Of a DNA stretch of 64,000 nucleotides, positions 25,101 through 39,718 are shown piece after piece; positions within the stretch are counted from its first letter, which is position 1; the number at the start of each line of letters is the position of its first letter. This DNA is from Anopheles merus (lineage: Eukaryota; Arthropoda; Insecta; Diptera; Culicidae): positions 49,750 through 113,749 of the forward strand of contig NW_024427643.1 of assembly GCF_017562075.2 (NCBI RefSeq), in the 5' to 3' direction. The position numbers were made by a program, and so were the translations under genes. The notes under the pieces were generated by a model. The model made no database searches and was not told the origin of the DNA. It was given only the letters and a program-made list of their open reading frames with translations.

Positions 25101-27269
25101 AACGCAGGATCTGGTAAATGGCCTCTGAAGTGAAGGGTTTTTACCAACTTAAAAGAGAATCTTGATGTTTTTGGAACATGTGTGTTGCTGTATGCATTGT
25201 CTTCAATGCACTTGGAATGACTTTGGGACACCTTTCAACATCACCCCAAGTGTCTCCAATGCACTTGGAATGACTTTGGGTCACCTTCTAACATCACCCC
25301 AAGTGTCTCCAATGCACTTGGAATGACTTTGGGTCACCTTCCAACATCACCCCAAGTGTCCCCAATGCACTTGAAATGACTTTGGGACACCTTCCAACAT
25401 CACCCCAAGTGTCTCCAATGCACTTGGAATGACTTTTGGACACCTTCCAACATCACCCCAAGTGTCCCCAATGCACTTGAAATGACCTTGGAACACCTTC
25501 GAAACTCATGAAAAAAGCAATTTGGACGAAAAAAACCTCTAACTTTAAACGGCCATAACTTTTGAACCAGAAGAGATAGAGACATAATTTTTTCACCGTT
25601 GGAAAGGAAATTAAAAGTTGGGCAATACAAATTTTTTTTATATTGAGCTCAGAGCAACGCAGGATCTGGTAAATGGCCTCTGAAGTGAAGGGTTTTTACG
25701 AACTTAAAAGAGAATCTTGATGTTTTTGGAACATGTGTGTTGCTGTATGCATTGTCTTCAATGCACTTGGAATGACTTTGGGTCACCTTCCAACATCACC
25801 CCAAGTGTCCCCAATGCACTTGGAATTATTTTGGGACACCTTCCAACATCACCCCAAGTGTCTCCAATGCACTTGGAATGACTTTGGGTCACCTTCCAAC
25901 ATCACCCCAAGTGTCCCCAATGCACTTGAAATGACTTTGGGACACCTTCCAACATCACCCCAAGTGTCTCCAATGCACTTGGAATGACTTTTGGACACCT
26001 TCCAACATCACCCCAAGTGTCCCCAATGCACTTGGAATGACTTTTGGACACCTTCCAACATCACCCCAAGTGTCTCCAATGCACTTGGAATGACTTTTGG
26101 ACACCTTCCAACATTACCCCAAGTGTCCCCAATGCACTTGAAATGACCTTGGAACACCTTCGAAACTCATGAAAAAAGCAATTTGGACGAAAAAAACCTC
26201 TAACTTTAAACGGCCATAACTTTTGAACCAGAAGAGATAGAGACATAATTTTTTCACCGTTGGAAAGGAAATTAAAAGTTGGGCAATACAAATTTTTTTT
26301 ATATTGAGCTCAGAGCAACGCAGGATCTGGTAAATGGCCTCTGAAGTGAAGGGTTTTTACCAACTTAAAAGAGAATCTTGATGTTTTTGGAACATGTGTG
26401 TTGCTGTATGCATTGTCTTCAATGCACTTGGAATGACTTTGGGACACCTTTCAACATCACCCCAAGTGTCTCCAATGCACTTGGAATGACTTTGGGTCAC
26501 CTTCTAACATCACCCCAAGTGTCTCCAATGCACTTGGAATGACTTTGGGTCACCTTCCAACATCACCCCAAGTGTCCCCAATGCACTTGAAATGACTTTG
26601 GGACACCTTCCAACATCACCCCAAGTGTCTCCAATGCACTTGGAATGACTTTTGGACACCTTCCAACATCACCCCAAGTGTCCCCAATGCACTTGAAATG
26701 ACCTTGGAACACCTTCGAAACTCATGAAAAAAGCAATTTGGACGAAAAAAACCTCTAACTTTAAACGGCCATAACTTTTGAACCAGAAGAGATAGAGACA
26801 TAATTTTTTCACCGTTGGAAAGGAAATTAAAAGTTGGGCAATACAAATTTTTTTTATATTGAGCTCAGAGCAACGCAGGATCTGGTAAATGGCCTCTGAA
26901 GTGAAGGGTTTTTACGAACTTAAAAGAGAATCTTGATGTTTTTGGAACATGTGTGTTGCTGTATGCATTGTCTTCAATGCACTTGGAATGACTTTGGGTC
27001 ACCTTCCAACATCACCCCAAGTGTCCCCAATGCACTTGGAATTATTTTGGGACACCTTCCAACATCACCCCAAGTGTCTCCAATGCACTTGGAATGACTT
27101 TGGGTCACCTTCCAACATCACCCCAAGTGTCCCCAATGCACTTGAAATGACTTTGGACACCTTCCAACATCACCCCAAGTGTCTCCAATGCACTTGGAAT
27201 GACTTTTGGACACCTTCCAACATCACCCCAAGTGTCCCCAATGCACTTGAAATGACCTTGGAACACCTT
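20954..27269. repeat. 6.3-kb tandem duplication, copy 1
   Basis: Cores start at 20954, 21509, 22170, 22778, 23280, 23835, 24390, 24945, 25500, 26161 and 26716. All recur at +6315 or +6316 bp. Shared private marks include GACAAAATT instead of GACATAATT in the core at 22170, and a 502-bp unit at 22778 with four monomers. The last unit (26716) is a gamma unit that has lost two monomers and one G near 27152, making it 554 bp. Confidence 0.9.
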
Positions 27270-30200
27270 CGAAACTCATGAAAAAAGCAATTTGGACGAA
27301 AAAAACCTCTAACTTTAAACGGCCATAACTTTTGAACCAGAAGAGATAGAGACATAATTTTTTCACCGTTGGAAAGGAAATTAAAAGTTGGGCAATACAA
27401 ATTTTTTTTATATTGAGCTCAGAGCAACGCAGGATCTGGTAAATGGCCTCTGAAGTGAAGGGTTTTTACCAACTTAAAAGAGAATCTTGATGTTTTTGGA
27501 ACATGTGTGTTGCTGTATGCATTGTCTTCAATGCACTTGGAATGACTTTGGGACACCTTTCAACATCACCCCAAGTGTCTCCAATGCACTTGGAATGACT
27601 TTGGGTCACCTTCTAACATCACCCCAAGTGTCTCCAATGCACTTGGAATGACTTTGGGTCACCTTCCAACATCACCCCAAGTGTCCCCAATGCACTTGAA
27701 ATGACTTTGGGACACCTTCCAACATCACCCCAAGTGTCTCCAATGCACTTGGAATGACTTTTGGACACCTTCCAACATCACCCCAAGTGTCCCCAATGCA
27801 CTTGAAATGACCTTGGAACACCTTCGAAACTCATGAAAAAAGCAATTTGGACGAAAAAAACCTCTAACTTTAAACGGCCATAACTTTTGAACCAGAAGAG
27901 ATAGAGACATAATTTTTTCACCGTTGGAAAGGAAATTAAAAGTTGGGCAATACAAATTTTTTTTATATTGAGCTCAGAGCAACGCAGGATCTGGTAAATG
28001 GCCTCTGAAGTGAAGGGTTTTTACGAACTTAAAAGAGAATCTTGATGTTTTTGGAACATGTGTGTTGCTGTATGCATTGTCTTCAATGCACTTGGAATGA
28101 CTTTGGGTCACCTTCCAACATCACCCCAAGTGTCCCCAATGCACTTGGAATTATTTTGGGACACCTTCCAACATCACCCCAAGTGTCTCCAATGCACTTG
28201 GAATGACTTTGGGTCACCTTCCAACATCACCCCAAGTGTCCCCAATGCACTTGAAATGACTTTGGGACACCTTCCAACATCACCCCAAGTGTCTCCAATG
28301 CACTTGGAATGACTTTTGGACACCTTCCAACATCACCCCAAGTGTCCCCAATGCACTTGGAATGACTTTTGGACACCTTCCAACATCACCCCAAGTGTCT
28401 CCAATGCACTTGGAATGACTTTTGGACACCTTCCAACATTACCCCAAGTGTCCCCAATGCACTTGAAATGACCTTGGAACACCTTCGAAACTCATGAAAA
28501 AAGCAATTTGGACGAAAAAAACCTCTAACTTTAAACGGCCATAACTTTTGAACCAGAAGAGATAGAGACAAAATTTTTTCACCGTTGGAAAGGAAATTAA
28601 AAGTTGGGCAATACAAATTTTTTTTATATTGAGCTCAGAGCAACGCAGGATCTGGTAAATGGCCTCTGAAGTGAAGGGTTTTTACCAACTTAAAAGAGAA
28701 TCTTGATGTTTTTGGAACATGTGTGTTGCTGTATGCATTGTCTTCAATGCACTTGGAATGACTTTGGGACACCTTTCAACATCACCCCAAGTGTCTCCAA
28801 TGCACTTGGAATGACTTTGGGTCACCTTCCAACATCACCCCAAGTGTCCCCAATGCACTTGAAATGACTTTGGGACACCTTCCAACATCACCCCAAGTGT
28901 CTCCAATGCACTTGGAATGACTTTTGGACACCTTCCAACATCACCCCAAGTGTCCCCAATGCACTTGGAATGACTTTTGGACACCTTCCAACATCACCCC
29001 AAGTGTCTCCAATGCACTTGGAATGACTTTTGGACACCTTCCAACATTACCCCAAGTGTCCCCAATGCACTTGAAATGACCTTGGAACACCTTCGAAACT
29101 CATGAAAAAAGCAATTTGGACGAAAAAAACCTCTAACTTTAAACGGCCATAACTTTTGAACCAGAAGAGATAGAGACATAATTTTTTCACCGTTGGAAAG
29201 GAAATTAAAAGTTGGGCAATACAATTTTTTTTTATATTGAGCTCAGAGCAACGCAGGATCTGGTAAATGGCCTCTGAAGTGAAGGGTTTTTACCAACTTA
29301 AAAGAGAATCTTGATGTTTTTGGAACATGTGTGTTGCTGTATGCATTGTCTCCAATGCACTTGGAATGACTTTGGGACACCTTTCAACATCACCCCAAGT
29401 GTCTCCAATGCACTTGAAATGACTTTGGGACACCTTCCAACATCACCCCAAGTGTCTCCAATGCACTTGGAATGACTTTTGGACACCTTCCAACATCACC
29501 CCAAGTGTCCCCAATGCACTTGGAATGACTTTTGGACACCTTCCAACATTACCCCAAGTGTCCCCAATGCACTTGAAATGACCTTGGAACACCTTCGAAA
29601 CTCATGAAAAAAGCAATTTGGACGAAAAAAACCTCTAACTTTAAACGGCCATAACTTTTGAACCAGAAGAGATAGAGACATAATTTTTTCACCGTTGGAA
29701 AGGAAATTAAAAGTTGGGCAATACAAATTTTTTTTATATTAAGCTCAGAGCAACGCAGGATCTAGTAAATGGCCTCTGAAATGAAGGGTTTTTACGAACG
29801 TAAAAGAGAATCTTGATGTTTTTGGAACATGTGTGTTGCTGTATGCATTGTCTCCAATGCACTTGGAATGACTTTGGGACACCTTTCAACATCACCCCAA
29901 GTGTCTCCAATGCACTTGGAATGACTTTGGGTCACCTTCCAACATCACCCCAAGTGTCCCCAATGCACTTGGAATGACTTTGGGACACCTTCCAACATCA
30001 CCCCAAGTGTCCCCAATGCACTTGGAATGACTTTTGGACACCTTCCAACATCACCCCAAGTGTCTCCAATGCACTTGGAATGACTTTTGGACACCTTCCA
30101 ACATCACCCCAAGTGTCCCCAATGCACTTGAAATGACCTTGGAACACCTTCGAAACTCATGAAAAAAGCAATTTGGACGAAAAAAACCTCTAACTTTAAA

Positions 30201-33200
30201 CGGCCATAACTTTTGAACCAGAAGAGATAGAGACATAATTTTTTCACCGTTGGAAAGGAAATTAAAAGTTGGGCAATACAAATTTTTTTATATTGAGCTC
30301 AGAGCAACGCAGGATCTGGTAAATGGCCTCTGAAGTGAAGGGTTTTTACCAACTTAAAAGAGAATCTTGATGTTTTTGGAACATGTGTGTTGCTGTATGC
30401 ATTGTCTTCAATGCACTTGGAATGACTTTGGGACACCTTTCAACATCACCCCAAGTGTCTCCAATGCACTTGGAATGACTTTGGGTCACCTTCTAACATC
30501 ACCCCAAGTGTCTCCAATGCACTTGGAATGACTTTGGGTCACCTTCCAACATCACCCCAAGTGTCCCCAATGCACTTGAAATGACTTTGGGACACCTTCC
30601 AACATCACCCCAAGTGTCTCCAATGCACTTGGAATGACTTTTGGACACCTTCCAACATCACCCCAAGTGTCCCCAATGCACTTGAAATGACCTTGGAACA
30701 CCTTCGAAACTCATGAAAAAAGCAATTTGGACGAAAAAAACCTCTAACTTTAAACGGCCATAACTTTTGAACCAGAAGAGATAGAGACATAATTTTTTCA
30801 CCGTTGGAAAGGAAATTAAAAGTTGGGCAATACAAATTTTTTTTATATTAAGCTCAGAGCAACGCAGGATCTAGTAAATGGCCTCTGAAATGAAGGGTTT
30901 TTACGAACGTAAAAGAGAATCTTGATGTTTTTGGAACATGTGTGTTGCTGTATGCATTGTCTCCAATGCACTTGGAATGACTTTGGGACACCTTTCAACA
31001 TCACCCCAAGTGTCTCCAATGCACTTGGAATGACTTTGGGTCACCTTCCAACATCACCCCAAGTGTCCCCAATGCACTTGGAATGACTTTGGGACACCTT
31101 CCAACATCACCCCAAGTGTCCCCAATGCACTTGGAATGACTTTTGGACACCTTCCAACATCACCCCAAGTGTCTCCAATGCACTTGGAATGACTTTTGGA
31201 CACCTTCCAACATCACCCCAAGTGTCCCCAATGCACTTGAAATGACCTTGGAACACCTTCGAAACTCATGAAAAAAGCAATTTGGACGAAAAAAACCTCT
31301 AACTTTAAACGGCCATAACTTTTGAACCAGAAGAGATAGAGACATAATTTTTTCACCGTTGGAAAGGAAATTAAAAGTTGGGCAATACAAATTTTTTTTA
31401 TATTGAGCTCAGAGCAACGCAGGATCTGGTAAATGGCCTCTGAAGTGAAGGGTTTTTACCAACTTAAAAGAGAATCTTGATGTTTTTGGAACATGTGTGT
31501 TGCTGTATGCATTGTCTTCAATGCACTTGGAATGACTTTGGGACACCTTTCAACATCACCCCAAGTGTCTCCAATGCACTTGGAATGACTTTGGGTCACC
31601 TTCTAACATCACCCCAAGTGTCTCCAATGCACTTGGAATGACTTTGGGTCACCTTCCAACATCACCCCAAGTGTCCCCAATGCACTTGAAATGACTTTGG
31701 GACACCTTCCAACATCACCCCAAGTGTCTCCAATGCACTTGGAATGACTTTTGGACACCTTCCAACATCACCCCAAGTGTCCCCAATGCACTTGAAATGA
31801 CCTTGGAACACCTTCGAAACTCATGAAAAAAGCAATTTGGACGAAAAAAACCTCTAACTTTAAACGGCCATAACTTTTGAACCAGAAGAGATAGAGACAT
31901 AATTTTTTCACCGTTGGAAAGGAAATTAAAAGTTGGGCAATACAAATTTTTTTTATATTGAGCTCAGAGCAACGCAGGATCTGGTAAATGGCCTCTGAAG
32001 TGAAGGGTTTTTACGAACTTAAAAGAGAATCTTGATGTTTTTGGAACATGTGTGTTGCTGTATGCATTGTCTTCAATGCACTTGGAATGACTTTGGGTCA
32101 CCTTCCAACATCACCCCAAGTGTCCCCAATGCACTTGGAATTATTTTGGGACACCTTCCAACATCACCCCAAGTGTCTCCAATGCACTTGGAATGACTTT
32201 GGGTCACCTTCCAACATCACCCCAAGTGTCCCCAATGCACTTGAAATGACTTTGGGACACCTTCCAACATCACCCCAAGTGTCTCCAATGCACTTGGAAT
32301 GACTTTTGGACACCTTCCAACATCACCCCAAGTGTCCCCAATGCACTTGGAATGACTTTTGGACACCTTCCAACATCACCCCAAGTGTCTCCAATGCACT
32401 TGGAATGACTTTTGGACACCTTCCAACATTACCCCAAGTGTCCCCAATGCACTTGAAATGACCTTGGAACACCTTCGAAACTCATGAAAAAAGCAATTTG
32501 GACGAAAAAAACCTCTAACTTTAAACGGCCATAACTTTTGAACCAGAAGAGATAGAGACATAATTTTTTCACCGTTGGAAAGGAAATTAAAAGTTGGGCA
32601 ATACAAATTTTTTTTATATTGAGCTCAGAGCAACGCAGGATCTGGTAAATGGCCTCTGAAGTGAAGGGTTTTTACCAACTTAAAAGAGAATCTTGATGTT
32701 TTTGGAACATGTGTGTTGCTGTATGCATTGTCTTCAATGCACTTGGAATGACTTTGGGACACCTTTCAACATCACCCCAAGTGTCTCCAATGCACTTGGA
32801 ATGACTTTGGGTCACCTTCTAACATCACCCCAAGTGTCTCCAATGCACTTGGAATGACTTTGGGTCACCTTCCAACATCACCCCAAGTGTCCCCAATGCA
32901 CTTGAAATGACTTTGGGACACCTTCCAACATCACCCCAAGTGTCTCCAATGCACTTGGAATGACTTTTGGACACCTTCCAACATCACCCCAAGTGTCCCC
33001 AATGCACTTGAAATGACCTTGGAACACCTTCGAAACTCATGAAAAAAGCAATTTGGACGAAAAAAACCTCTAACTTTAAACGGCCATAACTTTTGAACCA
33101 GAAGAGATAGAGACATAATTTTTTCACCGTTGGAAAGGAAATTAAAAGTTGGGCAATACAAATTTTTTTTATATTGAGCTCAGAGCAACGCAGGATCTGG

Positions 33201-33585
33201 TAAATGGCCTCTGAAGTGAAGGGTTTTTACGAACTTAAAAGAGAATCTTGATGTTTTTGGAACATGTGTGTTGCTGTATGCATTGTCTTCAATGCACTTG
33301 GAATGACTTTGGGTCACCTTCCAACATCACCCCAAGTGTCCCCAATGCACTTGGAATTATTTTGGGACACCTTCCAACATCACCCCAAGTGTCTCCAATG
33401 CACTTGGAATGACTTTGGGTCACCTTCCAACATCACCCCAAGTGTCCCCAATGCACTTGAAATGACTTTGGGACACCTTCCAACATCACCCCAAGTGTCT
33501 CCAATGCACTTGGAATGACTTTTGGACACCTTCCAACATCACCCCAAGTGTCCCCAATGCACTTGGAATGACTTTTGGACACCTT
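27270..33585. repeat. 6.3-kb tandem duplication, copy 2
   Basis: Cores start at 27270, 27825, 28486, 29094, 29596, 30151, 30705, 31260, 31815, 32476 and 33031. The core at 28486 repeats the GACAAAATT mark. Copy 2 differs from copy 1 in the core at 30705, which is full beta rather than hybrid. Its final gamma unit (33031) keeps all seven monomers where copy 1 has five. The right edge is approximate because the dimer run continues through it. Confidence 0.86.
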
Positions 33586-36500
33586 CCAACATCACCCCAA
33601 GTGTCTCCAATGCACTTGGAATGACTTTTGGACACCTTCCAACATCACCCCAAGTGTCCCCAATGCACTTGAAATGACCTTGGAACACCTTCGAAACTCA
33701 TGAAAAAAGCAATTTGGACGAAAAAAACCTCTAACTTTAAACGGCCATAACTTTTGAACCAGAAGAGATAGAGACATAATTTTTTCACCGTTGGAAAGGA
33801 AATTAAAAGTTGGGCAATACAAATTTTTTTTATATTGAGCTCAGAGCAACGCAGGATCTGGTAAATGGCCTCTGAAGTGAAGGGTTTTTACCAACTTAAA
33901 AGAGAATCTTGATGTTTTTGGAACATGTGTGTTGCTGTATGCATTGTCTTCAATGCACTTGGAATGACTTTGGGACACCTTTCAACATCACCCCAAGTGT
34001 CTCCAATGCACTTGGAATGACTTTGGGTCACCTTCTAACATCACCCCAAGTGTCTCCAATGCACTTGGAATGACTTTGGGTCACCTTCCAACATCACCCC
34101 AAGTGTCCCCAATGCACTTGAAATGACTTTGGGACACCTTCCAACATCACCCCAAGTGTCTCCAATGCACTTGGAATGACTTTTGGACACCTTCCAACAT
34201 CACCCCAAGTGTCCCCAATGCACTTGAAATGACCTTGGAACACCTTCGAAACTCATGAAAAAAGCAATTTGGACGAAAAAAACCTCTAACTTTAAACGGC
34301 CATAACTTTTGAACCAGAAGAGATAGAGACATAATTTTTTCACCGTTGGAAAGGAAATTAAAAGTTGGGCAATACAAATTTTTTTTATATTGAGCTCAGA
34401 GCAACGCAGGATCTGGTAAATGGCCTCTGAAGTGAAGGGTTTTTACGAACTTAAAAGAGAATCTTGATGTTTTTGGAACATGTGTGTTGCTGTATGCATT
34501 GTCTTCAATGCACTTGGAATGACTTTGGGTCACCTTCCAACATCACCCCAAGTGTCCCCAATGCACTTGGAATTATTTTGGGACACCTTCCAACATCACC
34601 CCAAGTGTCTCCAATGCACTTGGAATGACTTTGGGTCACCTTCCAACATCACCCCAAGTGTCCCCAATGCACTTGAAATGACTTTGGGACACCTTCCAAC
34701 ATCACCCCAAGTGTCTCCAATGCACTTGGAATGACTTTTGGACACCTTCCAACATCACCCCAAGTGTCCCCAATGCACTTGGAATGACTTTTGGACACCT
34801 TCCAACATCACCCCAAGTGTCTCCAATGCACTTGGAATGACTTTTGGACACCTTCCAACATTACCCCAAGTGTCCCCAATGCACTTGAAATGACCTTGGA
34901 ACACCTTCGAAACTCATGAAAAAAGCAATTTGGACGAAAAAAACCTCTAACTTTAAACGGCCATAACTTTTGAACCAGAAGAGATAGAGACATAATTTTT
35001 TCACCGTTGGAAAGGAAATTAAAAGTTGGGCAATACAAATTTTTTTTATATTGAGCTCAGAGCAACGCAGGATCTGGTAAATGGCCTCTGAAGTGAAGGG
35101 TTTTTACCAACTTAAAAGAGAATCTTGATGTTTTTGGAACATGTGTGTTGCTGTATGCATTGTCTTCAATGCACTTGGAATGACTTTGGGACACCTTTCA
35201 ACATCACCCCAAGTGTCTCCAATGCACTTGGAATGACTTTGGGTCACCTTCTAACATCACCCCAAGTGTCTCCAATGCACTTGGAATGACTTTGGGTCAC
35301 CTTCCAACATCACCCCAAGTGTCCCCAATGCACTTGAAATGACTTTGGGACACCTTCCAACATCACCCCAAGTGTCTCCAATGCACTTGGAATGACTTTT
35401 GGACACCTTCCAACATCACCCCAAGTGTCCCCAATGCACTTGAAATGACCTTGGAACACCTTCGAAACTCATGAAAAAAGCAATTTGGACGAAAAAAACC
35501 TCTAACTTTAAACGGCCATAACTTTTGAACCAGAAGAGATAGAGACATAATTTTTTCACCGTTGGAAAGGAAATTAAAAGTTGGGCAATACAAATTTTTT
35601 TTATATTGAGCTCAGAGCAACGCAGGATCTGGTAAATGGCCTCTGAAGTGAAGGGTTTTTACGAACTTAAAAGAGAATCTTGATGTTTTTGGAACATGTG
35701 TGTTGCTGTATGCATTGTCTTCAATGCACTTGGAATGACTTTGGGTCACCTTCCAACATCACCCCAAGTGTCCCCAATGCACTTGGAATTATTTTGGGAC
35801 ACCTTCCAACATCACCCCAAGTGTCTCCAATGCACTTGGAATGACTTTGGGTCACCTTCCAACATCACCCCAAGTGTCCCCAATGCACTTGAAATGACTT
35901 TGGGACACCTTCCAACATCACCCCAAGTGTCTCCAATGCACTTGGAATGACTTTTGGACACCTTCCAACATCACCCCAAGTGTCCCCAATGCACTTGGAA
36001 TGACTTTTGGACACCTTCCAACATCACCCCAAGTGTCTCCAATGCACTTGGAATGACTTTTGGACACCTTCCAACATCACCCCAAGTGTCCCCAATGCAC
36101 TTGAAATGACCTTGGAACACCTTCGAAACTCATGAAAAAAGCAATTTGGACGAAAAAAACCTCTAACTTTAAACGGCCATAACTTTTGAACCAGAAGAGA
36201 TAGAGACATAATTTTTTCACCGTTGGAAAGGAAATTAAAAGTTGGGCAATACAAATTTTTTTTATATTGAGCTCAGAGCAACGCAGGATCTGGTAAATGG
36301 CCTCTGAAGTGAAGGGTTTTTACCAACTTAAAAGAGAATCTTGATGTTTTTGGAACATGTGTGTTGCTGTATGCATTGTCTTCAATGCACTTGGAATGAC
36401 TTTGGGACACCTTTCAACATCACCCCAAGTGTCTCCAATGCACTTGGAATGACTTTGGGTCACCTTCTAACATCACCCCAAGTGTCTCCAATGCACTTGG

Positions 36501-38555
36501 AATGACTTTGGGTCACCTTCCAACATCACCCCAAGTGTCCCCAATGCACTTGAAATGACTTTGGGACACCTTCCAACATCACCCCAAGTGTCTCCAATGC
36601 ACTTGGAATGACTTTTGGACACCTTCCAACATCACCCCAAGTGTCCCCAATGCACTTGAAATGACCTTGGAACACCTTCGAAACTCATGAAAAAAGCAAT
36701 TTGGACGAAAAAAACCTCTAACTTTAAACGGCCATAACTTTTGAACCAGAAGAGATAGAGACATAATTTTTTCACCGTTGGAAAGGAAATTAAAAGTTGG
36801 GCAATACAAATTTTTTTTATATTGAGCTCAGAGCAACGCAGGATCTGGTAAATGGCCTCTGAAGTGAAGGGTTTTTACGAACTTAAAAGAGAATCTTGAT
36901 GTTTTTGGAACATGTGTGTTGCTGTATGCATTGTCTTCAATGCACTTGGAATGACTTTGGGTCACCTTCCAACATCACCCCAAGTGTCCCCAATGCACTT
37001 GGAATTATTTTGGGACACCTTCCAACATCACCCCAAGTGTCTCCAATGCACTTGGAATGACTTTGGGTCACCTTCCAACATCACCCCAAGTGTCCCCAAT
37101 GCACTTGAAATGACTTTGGGACACCTTCCAACATCACCCCAAGTGTCTCCAATGCACTTGGAATGACTTTTGGACACCTTCCAACATCACCCCAAGTGTC
37201 CCCAATGCACTTGGAATGACTTTTGGACACCTTCCAACATCACCCCAAGTGTCTCCAATGCACTTGGAATGACTTTTGGACACCTTCCAACATTACCCCA
37301 AGTGTCCCCAATGCACTTGAAATGACCTTGGAACACCTTCGAAACTCATGAAAAAAGCAATTTGGACGAAAAAAACCTCTAACTTTAAACGGCCATAACT
37401 TTTGAACCAGAAGAGATAGAGACATAATTTTTTCACCGTTGGAAAGGAAATTAAAAGTTGGGCAATACAAATTTTTTTTATATTGAGCTCAGAGCAACGC
37501 AGGATCTGGTAAATGGCCTCTGAAGTGAAGGGTTTTTACCAACTTAAAAGAGAATCTTGATGTTTTTGGAACATGTGTGTTGCTGTATGCATTGTCTTCA
37601 ATGCACTTGGAATGACTTTGGGACACCTTTCAACATCACCCCAAGTGTCTCCAATGCACTTGGAATGACTTTGGGTCACCTTCTAACATCACCCCAAGTG
37701 TCTCCAATGCACTTGGAATGACTTTGGGTCACCTTCCAACATCACCCCAAGTGTCCCCAATGCACTTGAAATGACTTTGGGACACCTTCCAACATCACCC
37801 CAAGTGTCTCCAATGCACTTGGAATGACTTTTGGACACCTTCCAACATCACCCCAAGTGTCCCCAATGCACTTGAAATGACCTTGGAACACCTTCGAAAC
37901 TCATGAAAAAAGCAATTTGGACGAAAAAAACCTCTAACTTTAAACGGCCATAACTTTTGAACCAGAAGAGATAGAGACATAATTTTTTCACCGTTGGAAA
38001 GGAAATTAAAAGTTGGGCAATACAAATTTTTTTTATATTGAGCTCAGAGCAACGCAGGATCTGGTAAATGGCCTCTGAAGTGAAGGGTTTTTACGAACTT
38101 AAAAGAGAATCTTGATGTTTTTGGAACATGTGTGTTGCTGTATGCATTGTCTTCAATGCACTTGGAATGACTTTGGGTCACCTTCCAACATCACCCCAAG
38201 TGTCCCCAATGCACTTGGAATTATTTTGGGACACCTTCCAACATCACCCCAAGTGTCTCCAATGCACTTGGAATGACTTTGGGTCACCTTCCAACATCAC
38301 CCCAAGTGTCCCCAATGCACTTGAAATGACTTTGGGACACCTTCCAACATCACCCCAAGTGTCTCCAATGCACTTGGAATGACTTTTGGACACCTTCCAA
38401 CATCACCCCAAGTGTCCCCAATGCACTTGGAATGACTTTTGGACACCTTCCAACATCACCCCAAGTGTCTCCAATGCACTTGGAATGACTTTTGGACACC
38501 TTCCAACATTACCCCAAGTGTCCCCAATGCACTTGAAATGACCTTGGAACACCTT
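31815..38555. repeat. 1,216-bp dimeric higher-order repeat, run 2
   Basis: Gamma 661-bp units (31815, 33031, 34247, 35463, 36679, 37895) alternate with alpha 555-bp units (32476, 33692, 34908, 36124, 37340). This gives exactly five dimers of 1,216 bp plus one more gamma unit. Spacing is exact to the base, and copies are near-identical by eye. The run ends where the next alpha unit (38556) is 608 bp. Confidence 0.91.
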
Positions 38556-39718
38556 CGAAACTCATGAAAAAAGCAATTTGGACGAAAAAAACCTCTAACT
38601 TTAAACGGCCATAACTTTTGAACCAGAAGAGATAGAGACATAATTTTTTCACCGTTGGAAAGGAAATTAAAAGTTGGGCAATACAAATTTTTTTTATATT
38701 GAGCTCAGAGCAACGCAGGATCTGGTAAATGGCCTCTGAAGTGAAGGGTTTTTACCAACTTAAAAGAGAATCTTGATGTTTTTGGAACATGTGTGTTGCT
38801 GTATGCATTGTCTTCAATGCACTTGGAATGACTTTGGGACACCTTTCAACATCACCCCAAGTGTCTCCAATGCACTTGGAATGACTTTGGGTCACCTTCC
38901 AACATCACCCCAAGTGTCCCCAATGCACTTGAAATGACTTTGGGACACCTTCCAACATCACCCCAAGTGTCTCCAATGCACTTGGAATGACTTTTGGACA
39001 CCTTCCAACATCACCCCAAGTGTCCCCAATGCACTTGGAATGACTTTTGGACACCTTCCAACATCACCCCAAGTGTCTCCAATGCACTTGGAATGACTTT
39101 TGGACACCTTCCAACATTACCCCAAGTGTCCCCAATGCACTTGAAATGACCTTGGAACACCTTCGAAACTCATGAAAAAAGCAATTTGGACGAAAAAAAC
39201 CTCTAACTTTAAACGGCCATAACTTTTGAACCAGAAGAGATAGAGACATAATTTTTTCACCGTTGGAAAGGAAATTAAAAGTTGGGCAATACAAATTTTT
39301 TTTATATTGAGCTCAGAGCAACGCAGGATCTGGTAAATGGCCTCTGAAGTGAAGGGTTTTTACCAACTTAAAAGAGAATCTTGATGTTTTTGGAACATGT
39401 GTGTTGCTGTATGCATTGTCTTCAATGCACTTGGAATGACTTTGGGACACCTTTCAACATCACCCCAAGTGTCTCCAATGCACTTGGAATGACTTTGGGT
39501 CACCTTCCAACATCACCCCAAGTGTCTCCAATGCACTTGGAATGACTTTGGGACACCTTCCAACATCACCCCAAGTGTCCCCAATGCACTTGGAATGACT
39601 TTTGGACACCTTCCAACATCACCCCAAGTGTCTCCAATGCACTTGGAATGACTTTTGGACACCTTCCAACATTACCCCAAGTGTCCCCAATGCACTTGAA
39701 ATGACCTTGGAACACCTT
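38556..39718. repeat. Family A linking units 608 and 555
   Basis: Cores at 38556 and 39164 are both alpha. They connect dimer run 2 to the 5.42-kb duplicated segment. I see nothing else distinctive in them. Confidence 0.84.
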
